This document shows, one piece after another, positions 46,427-58,000 of a stretch of 58,000 nt of DNA; position 1 is the stretch's first letter; every line of letters begins with the position of its first letter. The DNA is from Adiantum capillus-veneris (taxonomy: Eukaryota > Streptophyta > Polypodiopsida > Polypodiales > Pteridaceae), in NCBI GenBank assembly GCA_014529385.2, contig CM043954.1:97922747-97980746 (forward strand), read 5' to 3'. The translations under genes and the position numbers were made by a program. The notes beneath the pieces are model-generated. The model saw nothing but the letters and a program-made list of their open reading frames with translations. It had not been told where the DNA came from and made no database searches.

Positions 46427-47869
46427 ATGGCTGACAATAATCAAGAGAGTAGAACGAGCATTGATAACTTTGATTTTGCACATGAAGGTGCTAATGATGA
46501 TGCTCCCATGTTTATCAATTGTCTTATTTCTAAGCTACAACAAGCTATGGGAAACCCATCCCTACAAGGTGAAGTTTTCCAACAACTTCATAGTTAAGGG
46601 ATTCTCCAAACTCCCCCAAAAGAGAGAGCACCTGAGAAGTCTCTTCAAGAGATTTCCAAGAGAGGGCTCTCTACGATAAGAATAGAGGAGAACCCATACG
46701 AAGCGCTTAAATGTTTACTAGCGGGCTTACCTCCATCCAAGAAGAGAGGTGAAGTCTCTACTATAGAGCCTTCACCAAGAGAAGGAGAAAGAAGTGAGTC
46801 TCCCAATACTTCTGAAGATGTGGCTCCAAGAAGACGGCAGCCTCAACAATCTCCAACTCCCCCCAAGAGAGAAAGATTGCCGGAAAGTCCTCCTCCTTGT
46901 TATCACAAAAAGGAAGAGAGGTACCAAAAGAAGGAAAAGGGGAGAAAGAGGTCACCCTCTTCTCCATCTTCATCACCTTCCTCATATTCCAATGAAGGTA
47001 GAGGCTCTTCTCTCAAAGAGTACAAAAGGAAAGGCCATCGCAAGTCCTATCCGATATGGAGAAGATTCAAGAAGTTGAAGAAGTTCAAGGATGGAGGAAA
47101 GGACACCACTTTTCTTACCTATGATGGCACCTTTGGTGCTACGGACAAGATCTTGGCCTTCATCCAACAGTTTGATGTGGCCTTTGGTGATGAGGACTTC
47201 ATGGAGTCCTCTAAACTACGTCAGGTATCTATGCATTTTCAGAGCTCCGCTCGTCAATGGTGGGCTAGCCTACGAGCCCAAAGGAAATCTCCCTGGACAT
47301 GGAAGTCTTTAAGAGCCTCCATCATGAAACAATTTATGGCAAGCAACACTAAAGACAATGTCCTCACAGAATGGCAAAGCTTGAAACTCTCTCCCTACGA
47401 GTCTATCCAGGAGTATGTAGATAAGTTTTGGGATTTACTTCTCAAAGCCAGTGTCTACAAAAAGATAGGCTTTGAGGAGAAAAAGCAACAATTTTGTGCG
47501 GGTCTTTTTGACGAGATGGCCGAGTATATTAACTCACAAAGGCCTAATGCCATATCGGCGGTCACACACCATACTATGGTTGCCTCTCAAATGGATTTCC
47601 AACAAGGGGTTAAGAGAAACTCTAAGCCCATGGAAGTGAAGGATCAAAATGAGCCTAGAGGGAGTAATAATGCTCAAACTTCTTCCAAAGGCAACTCTAG
47701 CAACACCGACAATAAAGCTAAGGAGAAAGGAGTCTACAAAGGTAAGAATAGACTCTCTCCAACAGAGCTAGAGTGTTATCGTAAGGATAACAAATGCTAC
47801 AAGTGTGGACAACAAGAGCATGTTTATCGTGCTTGTCCCCAAAGAAATGCATGCAACAAGCCTCCTTGA
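46427..47869 (+). pseudogene. Gag of the gypsy element (capsid and zinc knuckle)
   Basis: Best start is ATG 46427-46429 (MADNNQES). The frame meets TAA at 46595-46597, where CAA would fit, and reopens to TGA at 47867-47869, giving about 480 codons. A Ser/Arg/Lys-rich basic stretch (about 46820-47050) precedes the retrotransposon Gag capsid domain (FLTYDGTFGATDKILAFIQQ onward; ARQWWASLRAQ; QFCAGLFDEMAEYI). A zinc knuckle CYKCGQQEHVYRAC is at about 47797-47838. The protein would form the virus-like particle and bind element RNA. It ends earlier than a gag-pol fusion would; pol follows in broken frames. Confidence 0.88.
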
Positions 47870-48245
47870 GTTTCTATGCTGGAAACTCCAAAAGAGGATG
47901 CTCATAGCAAAAGGCTTTTGTTTTTCCTAAGCTAGGAGATATGTACATACATGTTTATGAGTTGGGTACCATCCTATCCCTTGTAAAGGAGAAAGGAGTC
48001 TACAAAGGTAAGAATAGACTCTCTCCAACAGAGCTAGAGTGTTATCGTAAGGATAACAAATGCTACAAGTGTGGACAACAAGAGCATGTTTATCGTGCTT
48101 GTCCCCAAAGAAATGCATGCAACAAGCCTCCTTGAGTTTCTATGCTGGAAACTCCAAAAGAGGATGCTCATAGGAAAAGGCTTTTGTTTTTCCTAAGCTA
48201 GGAGATATGTACATACATGTTTATGAGTCGGGTACCATCCTATGC
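47720..48245 (+). repeat. 266-bp tandem duplication including the zinc knuckle
   Basis: The unit starting AAGGAGAAAGGAGTCTAC at 47720 is repeated from 47986 and almost identical. The second unit again encodes CYKCGQQEHVYRAC (48059-48100), so the gag end is duplicated outside the main frame. Confidence 0.93.
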
Positions 48246-48653
48246 ATGCTTTTCGCAAGTTAATGAAAATCTATATATTCATATACATGATTTTTGTTAG
48301 AAAGTCTGTAAATGAATTCAATGTTTCAACCAATAACAAAAAAAAAAAGACGAGAATCAAGAGGAATTAGAATTTTCTACATTCCTAAATGGATTCCAAA
48401 ATGTTTTTATTGATGGTACCCCTGTGAGCTATCTCCACAATGAGGGTACAATGACCATGCAATGGAGCTTTTACCACGAAGCTCACTGCCTAATAAGCCT
48501 CCTTATTGAGCTTTATAAGCTCCACAAGAGGAGTTCAAAAGTCAATAGCATGAACTGGTAAGTTTTGAGAGAGATTAGTCTTTCCTCTAACCAAAAGAAA
48601 ATTGGATTTTTTTTTTTAAAGAGATTCAATAATTAGGTCACATTATCTCTAAA

Positions 48654-48800
48654 GGTGGTATTTGTGGGGATCCACAAAAGGTAGAGGTAATAAAAAGATG
48701 GCCTAATCCAAGGAGTCTACATGAGTTGTGAAGCTCTAAAGGTATGAGTGTATACTAGAGATGCTTCATAGGAAAAATTCATGCTTATAGCAGTTCCAAT
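48654..48800 (+). pseudogene. RT C-terminal / connection remnant
   Basis: GICGDPQKVEVIKRWPNPRS matches the conserved gypsy segment GIxxDPxKVxxIxxWPxP after the RT palm. A stop follows HEL. The palm itself, with its catalytic aspartates, was not found. Confidence 0.7.
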
Positions 48801-49035
48801 ACATGACTTAACAAAAAAGAATGTTAAGTGTACATGGACTACAAAGAGAGAAAAATACTTTTGAAAAGTTCAAAGAGAAACTTATCTCTCAACTTATGCT
48901 TACACTACGGGATCTCTCAAATCTATTTGAGGTCCAATGTAATGCCTAGATGCATGCCTTCAAGCAAACATTTGCTTCAAGAAGGGAATACCATAGAATA
49001 CAAGATTCAAAGACTCAAATCCAATGAGCGAATGT

Positions 49036-49403
49036 TGGACATATACAAAAGGAACTACGAGCTGTTTTACATGCCGTTGACACATGGAAGTACTTCTTGC
49101 GGAATCCATCCATGATACAAACCAAGCTCTCCGCCGACAATCAAATGAGGTGGGCAAATTTATTTATTTTTGCAATTTAAATTTTACATTGCTCACATTG
49201 CTGGCAAGCACAATCATGTAGCCGATGCACTTTCCCGATGGCCAAGGGTAGATAGGGTATCAATAGCAACTTACAATGAACTATGTTTTATGATAGTTAA
49301 ATATGATTCTAACCCAGGCTTTAGGGGTATGATAATAGCATTTACAAATGGAAGAAAAAGAACCACTCACGTTAGAGGATGGCTATCTTCCATACCTCAA
49401 TAG
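49036..49403 (+). pseudogene. RNase H end and integrase linker remnant
   Basis: KELRAVLHAVDTWKYFLRNP at about 49048-49107 is the RNase H region containing the conserved Glu. In a shifted frame FYIAHIAGKHNHVADALSRWP (about 49181-49243) is the typical RNase H end of plant gypsy elements (KHNxVADALSR). The later acidic, LPYLNRLYLP segment is linker-like. Confidence 0.8.
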
Positions 49404-49569
49404 GCTATATCTTCCTCACTTCCCATGCTCCTCCCATATGCGGGGCAAAGAGGAATTCGAATTTATTCTTTTAGGAATAAAATCATACTTGTATTGGCTT
49501 ACCAAGAAACAAGAACATACAAGAGTACGTTTCAAAATGTATGGTATACCAAAATATGAAGTATGATAG

Positions 49570-50400
49570 AAGGACCATGGCTTGCCAACATCTAATTGTG
49601 TCAGATAGAAATCCTACCATGACCACTAATTTATGATAGAGTATCTATCAGAACTAGAATAACCCTCTTATGTTGGCCTACTATTCCAACGGATGTCCAA
49701 AAGGAAGATCACAAAACTAATGATCCTTGATCTACTAAAAGCTTGTGATTCGAGGTAGATCAATGCTCAAAATGGGAGAAGTTTTTACCCTAACAACAGT
49801 ATGTCTCTAATAACATGAACATACTTCTAAGGGGAAAGTACCTTTCGAGGCTAAAGACGGAAGATCCAAACGTCCCTTGTAGCTTAAGGTACCTGGGAAG
49901 ATCTTCATTGAAAAGGAGTATAGCTGAGATCAAAACGAATCGTTTTAGAAGATTAAACAGGCTATATCCATCTATTAGCTAGGCAAAAGAGGCTCCTACC
50001 ATTAGGCATAAAAGAGCCTTATCCTTTAAAGAAAAATAAATCTTTCTTTGGGTCTTACTAAACAATTAAAGTTGCCCAACTATTGGCTCATATATATCAT
50101 TTTTTCATGAGAGCCTATTCGGGCCTTATTAAGGAGAGCCACCAATAGAGGCTATAAATGTAGACCCATTAGAGATCGAGGATGAAGCAAATGAGCTCCA
50201 ACCCAAGTTCATCCTTCGACAGAAACACAAGGTATTAAGAAATGGTAAGATTACTGACAGTATCTTATTTAAGTTAAGAATTATCCTTTCAAAGATGCTA
50301 AATGCATGCAAATAACATAGCTTAAGGATAATATGAACCTTGTTAATGATGCTTACAATGACACAAAGGAGTAAGCAAATGTAAAAGAAATGCATTTTAA
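49570..50400 (+). pseudogene. Integrase and chromodomain-like remnants
   Basis: Degraded blocks only. The clearest is LQPKFILRQKHKVLRNGKIT at about 50194-50253, which resembles the P-xIL-R---LRN--I start of gypsy chromodomain tails. Integrase catalytic motifs are not readable. Confidence 0.4.
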
Positions 50401-50726
50401 ATGATCCATCTTTTTGTCTTATAAGACTCTCTTTTTATGTTCCGTGCACAAATTTTAAGAAGTATGCATACTTAGGATCATGTTTGTGGTGACTACGTCT
50501 CCCAAACACCAAGTAGAACTTGTCACTCTACTTTGGAAGTATGATATGGACTAAAAAGAGCAGACATGCTTGCGGCAGACAATGCCTTTCAAGCACCAAG
50601 TGGATTAGTCATCCACTCTGGAATGATGTCGTAGGGTAAAAATGGATCCTCTACCCTCTAAGACGAATGGACTAACAGAAGAGACTTTACCATCTCTACC
50701 TCATAGTCGAGGACGACTATGATTTC

Positions 50727-50739
50727 AAGAGAGAGGTAA
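50727..50739 (+). other. Polypurine tract of the gypsy element
   Basis: AAGAGAGAGGTAA directly before the 3' LTR; preceded by CTCATAGTCGAGGACGACTA, the form often seen at plant gypsy pol ends. Confidence 0.75.
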
Positions 50740-51529
50740 TGTCATAAAAACTAATATCTAACCAACCCAAATGATTTTCTCATATTAAACTGATCACTTA
50801 ATGTGGGAGAATAAACGGGAACAAGGGTTAAGATATAGACATGTGCTTATAGATCTATCTCAACACAGGGCCAATGGTAAAGGAGCCCAAATGAGAGATG
50901 GTCTATCAAAGATCAAGGCTAACCAATGGAGCATAAGACCTTAGGGTTAGCTACTAGTTTGGAAGTTTCCTCCTATATAGAGCGACTTCCTAATTTTCGG
51001 TTGTATAGATCTTTATGGTGGATTTTCCTTCATTGAAGACCTCCAATAATATGTGTAAAAGTCCTTTGACCTTAGGTAAGCTAGGGCTGAGCTTGAGGCG
51101 TGAGATTGAGGTGCGGGAACCCGACCCAGCTCCAGGTGCTTGTCCTGCTTGTCATGCTTGATGACTAAGGTGCTTGAGGTGCTTGATGATTGAGGTGCTT
51201 GAGATGCTTGAGGTGCTTAATGAATTAATTGTTGCTTTAGGCACAAGTTGATGCATAAAAGTATACATCTTCATGCACTCAAATGATTTAGGGAACACAA
51301 AGACTAAGATGTTCACAAGTTCTTGATTGTTTTCAAGCTAAGATTGATTGTTGATATTATGCAAAAGCTTGATGTATGAACCATCTTCATACTACCAAAG
51401 AGGTCTCAAGGAACACAAAGATTGTATTGTACCAAGTCTCTCTTAATGAGAGAATCTATAATACAAATGCCTTTTGGAGGGGGGACCGGCTCCACATAAA
51501 TCCGGTCCTCAACTGTTGTCATATTCTCT

Positions 51530-51600
<71 letters not shown>

Positions 51601-51741
51601 GGTATTGCTCATGCCTAGTTAATTAATTGTTATGATTAAGTTGCTACTACCAATTAAGTCCACCATCTATGCTCTCAAAGTTGCTCACTCTAATTCTCTT
51701 AATTCCGCTATTCTCTAAGTTCATAGGCCATTTCCATTACA
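50740..51741 (+). repeat. 3' LTR, short form
   Basis: 1,002 bp, same ends as 43988-46012 but lacking about 1,025 bp, with the junction at GCTTAATGA/ATTAATTG inside the minisatellite. CT microsatellite at 51534-51595. Confidence 0.92.
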
Positions 51742-51746
51742 CACTT
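51742..51746. repeat. Target-site duplication, right copy
   Basis: CACTT, identical to 43983-43987. Confidence 0.9.
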
Positions 51747-52083
51747 TTTGCTCAATCGCATAGAGAATGGTTTTACACCATCTAAGCCAACGCCCTTCTT
51801 AATGTGTCATGGAACTTCCTCAAATTTTGGTCATTTAGAATTGATATGCTTGAACGTAGGACAATTGCATGAAATTCACATAATCCCATGTATACTCACA
51901 TTCTTTGCTCCCTAGTCCATAAGCTTTGCTATGTCTGGGGTCTAGAATATATGATTTATGTGGGAAGAAAATGGAAAAGTGCAAAACACTTTGCAAGGGA
52001 TATTTTCATTCTCATATTTAAAACAAGAGGTACTGCATTTTGGACATGCCTCTTGTTGCTCTCAAATTGGCCTCTATAGTAAA

Positions 52084-52231
52084 TATAGTCATTGCCACAC
52101 ATTGCATGTATTTATTGTAGTTGATACCAAGGTTGTTCATTATCTTATTCATCTCATATAGTCAGTGCCACATGCTGCATGTATTTATTGTAGTTGATAC
52201 CAAGGTTGGTCACTATCTTCTTCATCTCATC
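52084..52231. repeat. 74-bp tandem duplication
   Basis: Two units starting ATAGTCATTGCC / ATAGTCAGTGCC and sharing TGCATGTATTTATTGTAGTT. No coding role is apparent. Confidence 0.9.
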
Positions 52232-52732
52232 TTCTTGATGTTGCAAGGACATTTCTTGAAGGTAGAATTTTCAAAACATTAACTTGTAGTCAATCAAGAA
52301 AACATTACCTTTAGATTCAAATATCAAGGTATGTAGGAAAAAATGAAAAAAAATGCACTCATATGCAAATGAGACTTTAATTAATTTAATCTACTAAAAT
52401 AGATGCATTACTCCAAGCATATTATTCTTAGAGATTCAAGATAAGTAAACTAGGATGTATTCGTTTTTTAACCTTTGTAAGGTTTTTTTAGTGCTCAAGC
52501 TGTAAGAAAACTTTCTTCATCATGTGCACTATTTTCTTCATACCAGTAAATTAAAATCACCCATTCCATCATCATCATCATTGTGAGATACCCATTTTCT
52601 TAGCCACTAAAAAGTTAGTTTTCTTTTATTACAAATGGCTCAAGGAAATTCCAAACTAGATAAAGTATGGTATTCTTGTCAAGCCAAGGGTCAAGGGCTA
52701 GGAGGGCTAGTCTAAACCGATTTCAAGGGTGC

Positions 52733-52742
52733 CTATATAAGG
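52733..52742 (+). promoter_or_regulatory. TATA box, probable LTR promoter of the right-end element
   Basis: CTATATAAGG in a GC-richer context, 2.3 kb upstream of a plus-strand gag. LTR limits could not be set because only one copy is in the window. Confidence 0.5.
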
Positions 52743-55068
52743 GGTTAGAGGTTGGATGGAGAGATAGGTTCTAGGCTTCCTGTGATCTCATAGGGGTATC
52801 ATATTTATTTTGGGGAAAGAAGAGAGAGATATTTTTGGCAAAGGTGGTGCATGAACACTCTCTCTATCTCAAGCTCTCAAGGACAAAGGTGGGTGTGCAT
52901 GGCCGCTTAGAGCGAGGGGGAGCAACAGATCAATCATCACCGACTTGGAAGGGGACAACCCCATTGGGTTCCCATAGGGGAGAGGGCAAAGTTATGACAC
53001 ATTTACTCAACCTCTTGAGCACTGTGGTGAGCACGACAAAGCTTCGTTTCTTTACTGCACTACCCTCTAACGAGCGTCATGGCCTAAAGCTTTGGTTTTC
53101 TCATGTGGGATCCTGCTGACTTTGGCTGCCCTTTGGGATCAAAATTTTCCTAAGAAAGGGTTCCCCCCTCTCCCCCCCCCCACACACACACACACACAAA
53201 TCTTCTCTACCCTCTAAAGCAAGGTATCAACCACTCCATTGAAGGTGGTAAGCAGATCTCGAGTTTGAGCTTTGATATTGATTTGCAAGATTTAGGGAAT
53301 TCCATAAATTTTAGCAAACCTTGCCTATTATGAAAAATTAAAGGAGGCTAATAAATTAATTTAAATATAGTAGCTGCCATCTACATATGATATGGTACCA
53401 TGTGAGTTGGTTTAAAATCGAGTGGCAAACAACCATGAGATTGGTCCTAACGACTTGGAGTCACTATTGGAGCATGAGGAAGCTATATCTATTCCTATTA
53501 TGGATGTTATAGAGGTTCCGGAGGGATTCACCATGGAAAACTTATCGCACCACGTAAGTGCAGGGGAGGGGGTTTTTTACAAGCTACATAAGCGTATAAG
53601 TTAGAGGCAGGCCCCCAATAATTTATCTCCCAAGCTTAAAAATAAGGGAGGGGGGTATCATATTTGGGGGGGGGGGGATTTGACCCTCGTTGATTACTTG
53701 AAGCGATTGGTCATTGGTGTGCACTATAACTTTTGGGGAAAAAATCTAGGTCACACCAAATTTTGCATCAAGAAGGTCATAGATAAGGGCTGATTTAGAG
53801 CAGGTCAAGGGTTGATTTACACCAGCTTTGGATGGGTCAAAATTGGACGAGTAGAAGGCTGATCAGGCACATAGTTTGAAAGTCAAACTAAGACACGTTG
53901 AGGGTACATCTAGTTATCAATAGAAGTGGTTCCTCTGTACGTTGTGAGTCACTATGCTACACACTCTTTGACTAGTTTTACTCACTTAGATCATGTTTAT
54001 ATGTAACATAGGGGTATGATAGTTTTCTTCGTTGATTTTTGTATAAGCATAGAAAGGGGGCTCATGTTCCCTAATATGAGTCGTATAGGGGTTTTATCAA
54101 AGTTGTCCGCTCACACGTGGCATCCCGTTTTGTATAAAGAGTGAATCCCTTGGGTAGAGGTTAGAAATTTCATTTAATCTATGCATACATTGCAATGTGA
54201 CCATAGAAGTTCATTATGAAACCTATTTTAAGAAGATTACTGACCAAAACATAGGATTTATCCCTAAAAACATGACATTTGGTTGTAACTAGGAAACAAA
54301 TATTTAGAACAAAATTGTCGACTATGAAAGAATGATTGCCAAACCTTTTGATATGATGTCTCTTAGAATCCCTTCTTACTAGCATTGATATCAGGTGGTA
54401 GTTACATTCATGTGAGATGATGCCCAAGGTGCACCATTGTCATGTGACGAAAGTACGTTTATGTTGGCCTTGTGGAATATTGTAGATTTTTTGTTTTTTC
54501 GTGGCATGAGACAACATCTTGGTTGGTGCCACTCTTGTTGTGGTACGATCAGTGTTACTTGTCACTCAATCTGGGGCCTCTCAAGATGTCAAGGGTTTTT
54601 TAAATAATGTATATGCATATCTTTCATCATTGCACATGTAGAATTATCAAAGAGAAATCTATTCCAAGAGTGAATTCGAGAAAAATGATATAACTCCTTT
54701 GTTTTCAAAAAATGTTTTCAATAGTGTTTGAAAGGTTGCTGGAATGAACATGTGTCGTTATCTAATAAAAGGACTTGAATGTTTTTGACAATGTGGCACT
54801 AATTAGAAAACAAAAAATCAAGTGGTGTGAGTATGGTGTGGTAAGTGAAAGAATGATACCATGATGGCAACATTCTATGGATGGGTGGACCGAATAAGTT
54901 AGGTGAACTTTCTAGAGACTTTTTTAAAAAAATTGTCAGCCTATCCATTGTCAACCTTAAAGACTAGTGAAACTTATAGGATGTGCCTTAAAAGCTATGG
55001 GGTAAAAAGCCCCAGGTTAGATACTCTTGAGTATGCACTTTCTAGGTTGACTTTTAGTTAGATGTGTA
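52743..55068. other. Putative LTR/leader of the right-end element; no firm genes
   Basis: Contains a C-rich then CA microsatellite stretch (53163-53199), G runs at 53649-53655 and 53668-53680, and a 60-codon ORF at 53422-53604 (MANNHEIGPNDLESLLEHEE...) without known domain. No convincing PBS was found. Confidence 0.4.
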
Positions 55069-57290
55069 ATGTGCTATAAGCATATACTCTCTTTTTACAA
55101 GACAAATCACCATGGAGCCCAAGTTTACTTGGACCCTAATGAGGAGTATGCTATTGACATTGATGACCATGGTATTGAGTTCGAAGAAGAGATTAGGGCA
55201 AACCAACAAGGGAAATTGTACATGGACAAAAACGGAACTCAGTATGTACAAGTCGAAAACCCTGATGTGGTAGACAAATGGGGGTTAGAAGTAAACACCA
55301 TAATCCCAGATATGTCAGCAAAAGAAGGACTGGCAACTTTAGGATTCGAGGGATACGATCAAGTAGATTTGAAGCCTTTGAAACGACTTAGTACGGATAA
55401 TCCTAGGATCGGAGTATATTGTTGGGAAGATAGAAACATAAAAGATATTTTGTGGACTTCGCATGCCAAACCAGGACAAATAACGGCCATGAAGATCATC
55501 CATATCTTCAAGATTAAAGATAAGGGATCAGCAGACCTACCAACCTACCTGTTTAGGGATTGTTATAACAACAACTTTGTTATGATGACTCCTGAGGAGG
55601 TAGAACAAACAAAATACCAAGGGTATTCCATACGGGATTGGATATTGGGACAAGGACCAGAAACCATTCCAAGAGATGAACACCGTGAGAGATCATCTGA
55701 GAGTAATATGAAGAAGACAAAAACCACCTCATCACGTAGAAAAACGGGTGACACTACGGCCAGTCCAGGGCTACATGAGTCACTATTTCCAGCAGACTGG
55801 TTTGAAGGACTCGGAACAGGACCAACTTCTAGGAGACCGGGAGTTGAACCAAACAGACGCGTTAGACCAACTGATTTTCAGAAATGGGTCAAGAAATATA
55901 GTGGATCAGGGGATCCATATGACCACTTGGCAAGCTTTAAGCAAGTGCTAAGAGCAGAACGTATATTCAATTTCCATACTCAATTCGAGGGATTTGGAAT
56001 GACATTAGAAGGAAAAGCATTGACATGGTTCTAGAACATTCCACTAAGGTCAATCATGGACTTGAACACATTAGCTCAAGGCTTTGTAGCTGCTTGTTCC
56101 AAACGGGGATCAAACATAATACGGTAGCTCAAATCTACAACTTTAAACAAAAACATGGTGAGTCTGTTAGGAATTGTGCAACTCGACTGAAAAAATACAC
56201 TGCCAGATGCCCAGGGCTAGAGATACCTATAGAAGAATGACTCGTATCTTTGTTTCTAGAGGGACTGCTAAACAAAGAACTTCATGCTATACTCTATAGT
56301 AAAAAGCATACCCTGGAAAAGTGTGTGTCAAATGCTATTGACTTAGGAGACAATTGTGATATTTTTAACAAAGAAGATGGTCCTAAGGATAACCAAAGCG
56401 AGAAAATAGCATCCACTAAACCAGCACAAGTGGGAACGGCTGCTGCAGCACCACTTTCAACCATAGATGACATGCTCAAAAGGATGAACGACATAATGAA
56501 CAACATGCAAAAAGCACCTATGAGGGGACCAAGACAAGGGATGCCTCAACAAGGACAACCAATTAGGCCACAAAAATGGTGCGCAATCCAGGGTAAATGG
56601 ACCAACGATGAGACCCACAAGTGCTACTTTAAACCAAAGTATGATAGGAATGTTTAGTACGTGCCCGTGAGGCCACAAGGACAACCCATGTATAGATATG
56701 AGCCTAATATGGCCCAACCTCAAAGACCACCAATGGGTATGAAAATACCTCAACCTGTATTGGGACAAAAACCTCCGTATCCAGGACATAATGCAGTGTC
56801 TGTAAAGTACATGCACTCCGAAGGATTCATAGATGAACAAGCATTAGTGCATGTTACACCCTATGCGGAGCCTAGTCCATCTACAGTAATGGTAGAGGAG
56901 ATTGATATAATTCACATCCACCACCAATGGAAGAGACAGTGACTAATGCTCCACCAAAGCTCACACCAATGTATTATGTAGCTAATCAAGGTGTTAGACC
57001 TCCCATGGTAAGACCCATGATTAAGCCAAGAAGAGGAAACCGTCATAACTGTGGTACAGATGATCACTGGAAAAATGAATGTTCAGAGCCTGACAACCAA
57101 TTGAAGCCTATTGCATACAATGTTGCAAAAAGGGAGGACACTTTCTGAAATATTGTTCTAAAAATCCTTTAAACAAAGGAAAAATAGTAGTAAACGTAGT
57201 CCAAGTGATACCTAGTAGCTCATCAGAGAGTGAACCGATTGTTCCAATCAAGGTAATCACTAGCGCCCAGGCCAAGAAAAAGAAACAACT
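55069..57290 (+). pseudogene. Gag of the right-end gypsy element with N-terminal extension
   Basis: The frame is open from 55069 to a TAG at 56032-56034. Residues ~30-190 form an unrecognised domain (DKNGTQYVQVENP, NPRIGVY, LFRDCYNNNFVMMTPEEVE) shared with the outer element's first ORF. The capsid domain follows from about 55870 (FQKWVKKYSGSGDPYDHLAS, then MTLEGKALTWF before the TAG). After a frameshift near 56105 it continues (QIYNFKQKHGESVRN, LFLEGLLNKEL) past TGA 56238-56240 and TAG 56655-56657. Two zinc knuckles lie at about 57040-57090 (NCGTDDHWKNEC, first Cys not visible) and 57130-57170 (CKKGGHFLKYC). Stops mostly sit where Gln or Arg would fit. Retrotransposon structural protein; not functional as it stands. 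Confidence 0.8.
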
Positions 57291-57423
57291 CCTCTAATAA
57301 TTTGGAAAATACAAAAGTTTCCTCTCAAAGAATCAAAAGGAGCAGAAGCAAAAGATATGAGATGAGAAAACAAAAACAACGGGTTGAAATCAAGGAGAAA
57401 GCAAAAATTTATTCCAGGAAAAG

Positions 57424-57888
57424 TTGAAAGAAACTGGAAGTGAAATCAAGGAAACAACCGTGAGATCTAGAGGATTCATTCTGGTTGATAAAATTTTTGA
57501 GCCTATTAATGCCACCTTGGAAGCCTACCAAGCAGGACTTAAAGCATTCCAAAACATTGAAAACAAATGGAAAAACTATCCTTCTCTAGACATGGAAGCA
57601 GCTAAGCTGGAAGCTTATCAAAATTTGGTAAGAATCATGCAAGAAATGCTGGAAAAACAAAAAACCAAGCTTGAAAGTATTGCAAAACCTGAGGAGCTTG
57701 TGGTAAGAGACACTAAAGAAAAAAACAATGTGGTGACAGAACCCCACCTTGAAACAAAAGAACGAGAACTTATAGTGCCAGACACCGAAGAGGCCTTAGA
57801 CGGAATTCCATTCGTAGAGGAAGGCTGGCCAGGACACTTATGGGAAAAAGTTAGAGAGATCAATAATGGGAGCCTAACTCTAAAGTAA
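57424..57888 (+). CDS. Unassigned ORF after gag, right-end element (possibly a gag-pol segment)
   Basis: A 154-codon plus-strand frame begins at ATG 57424 and is followed by TAA at 57886-57888. The middle is Lys/Glu-rich and probably coiled coil (AYQNLVRIMQEMLEKQKTKL), and the C-terminal part is acidic (VPDTEEALDGIPFVEEGWPG). It lies directly after the gag zinc knuckles and may be a linker before protease. No domain is recognised. Sequence to the window end (58000) shows nothing further. Confidence 0.4.
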   Translation: MKETGSEIKETTVRSRGFILVDKIFEPINATLEAYQAGLKAFQNIENKWKNYPSLDMEAAKLEAYQNLVRIMQEMLEKQKTKLESIAKPEELVVRDTKEKNNVVTEPHLETKERELIVPDTEEALDGIPFVEEGWPGHLWEKVREINNGSLTLK

Positions 57889-58000
57889 GCTCCTATAGAG
57901 TAAGTCTGGTTAGATAACCTACCTTCTTCTGACATGAACATGGATGTACAATCCTTGTACGGGGATTGCGGATCTGAAGCTTTAGGAATGTCGAAACCAT

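Larger units (their letters stand above)
43988..51741 (+). mobile_element. Complete but decayed Ty3/gypsy element with tRNA-Met PBS
   Basis: LTRs 43988-46012 and 50740-51741 begin TGTCATAAAAACTAATATCT and end CATTTCCATTACA, and are flanked by CACTT on both sides. A PBS for initiator tRNA-Met follows the 5' LTR and a PPT precedes the 3' LTR, so it points to the right. Gag is almost complete; pol is heavily broken. A chromodomain-like tail near 50.2 kb suggests a chromovirus, but that part is weak. By eye the LTRs differ at about nine of the first ~480 bases. Confidence 0.92.

Noticed and set aside
53392-53410. TGGTACCATGTGAGTTGG as PBS of the right-end element
   Set aside because: Not preceded by CA and no match to a common tRNA 3' end.

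Overview
This 58 kb window looks like a repeat-filled stretch of a large land-plant nuclear genome. The evidence is Ty3/gypsy LTR retrotransposons of plant type (one with the extra RNase H of the Tat lineage), a primer-binding site for initiator tRNA-Met, a Penelope-like element, very long TG and GA microsatellites and many diverged repeats. I see no rRNA, tRNA or CRISPR and no convincing host gene. The species cannot be fixed from the sequence; a fern, lycophyte or gymnosperm is a guess.

Layout. 1-3334 (+) is the decayed 3' part of a Tat-like gag-pol, followed by a polypurine tract and a putative 3' LTR from 3592. 5418-5929 (-) holds two alternating ~75-residue protein repeats that recur in the leader of a younger element at 31.6-32.1 kb. 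7397-7811 is a short repeat ending in (TG)n, with a second copy at 36800-37211. About 8009-9960 (-) is a broken Penelope-like reverse transcriptase.

The centre, 12748-35937, is one nested structure. An old minus-strand LTR element ('outer') has LTRs at 12748-13683 and 34997-35937 and matching 5-bp target duplications ATTAG. A younger minus-strand Tat-like element ('inner', 23466-34811) is inserted inside it. The inner element keeps gag, protease, RT, two RNase H domains and integrase in one frame broken only by stop codons. The outer element shows no RT or integrase. It has a gag-like region, a protease remnant, a second PPT-like tract and a long 3' coiled-coil ORF of about 1,140 codons, broken mostly by TAG stops but apparently without frameshifts. 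It also carries eight copies of a long palindrome, built on GACATCCTACG and its inverted complement, in two blocks at 17.35-18.22 kb and 22.24-23.11 kb. This palindrome system is the most unusual thing in the window.

35943-43987 is mostly AT-rich DNA with a diverged tandem duplication and microsatellites. 43988-51741 (+) is a complete but decayed gypsy element with target duplication CACTT, a tRNA-Met PBS, unequal LTRs and a duplicated zinc knuckle. From about 52.7 kb to the end another plus-strand gypsy element begins: TATA box, then a gag whose N-terminal extension resembles the outer element's first ORF, a capsid domain and two zinc knuckles; its pol lies beyond the window.

Stop codons in these elements are mostly TAG, TGA or TAA where Gln or Arg would fit, as expected from deamination of methylated cytosine (CAG to TAG, CGA to TGA) in silenced plant transposons.
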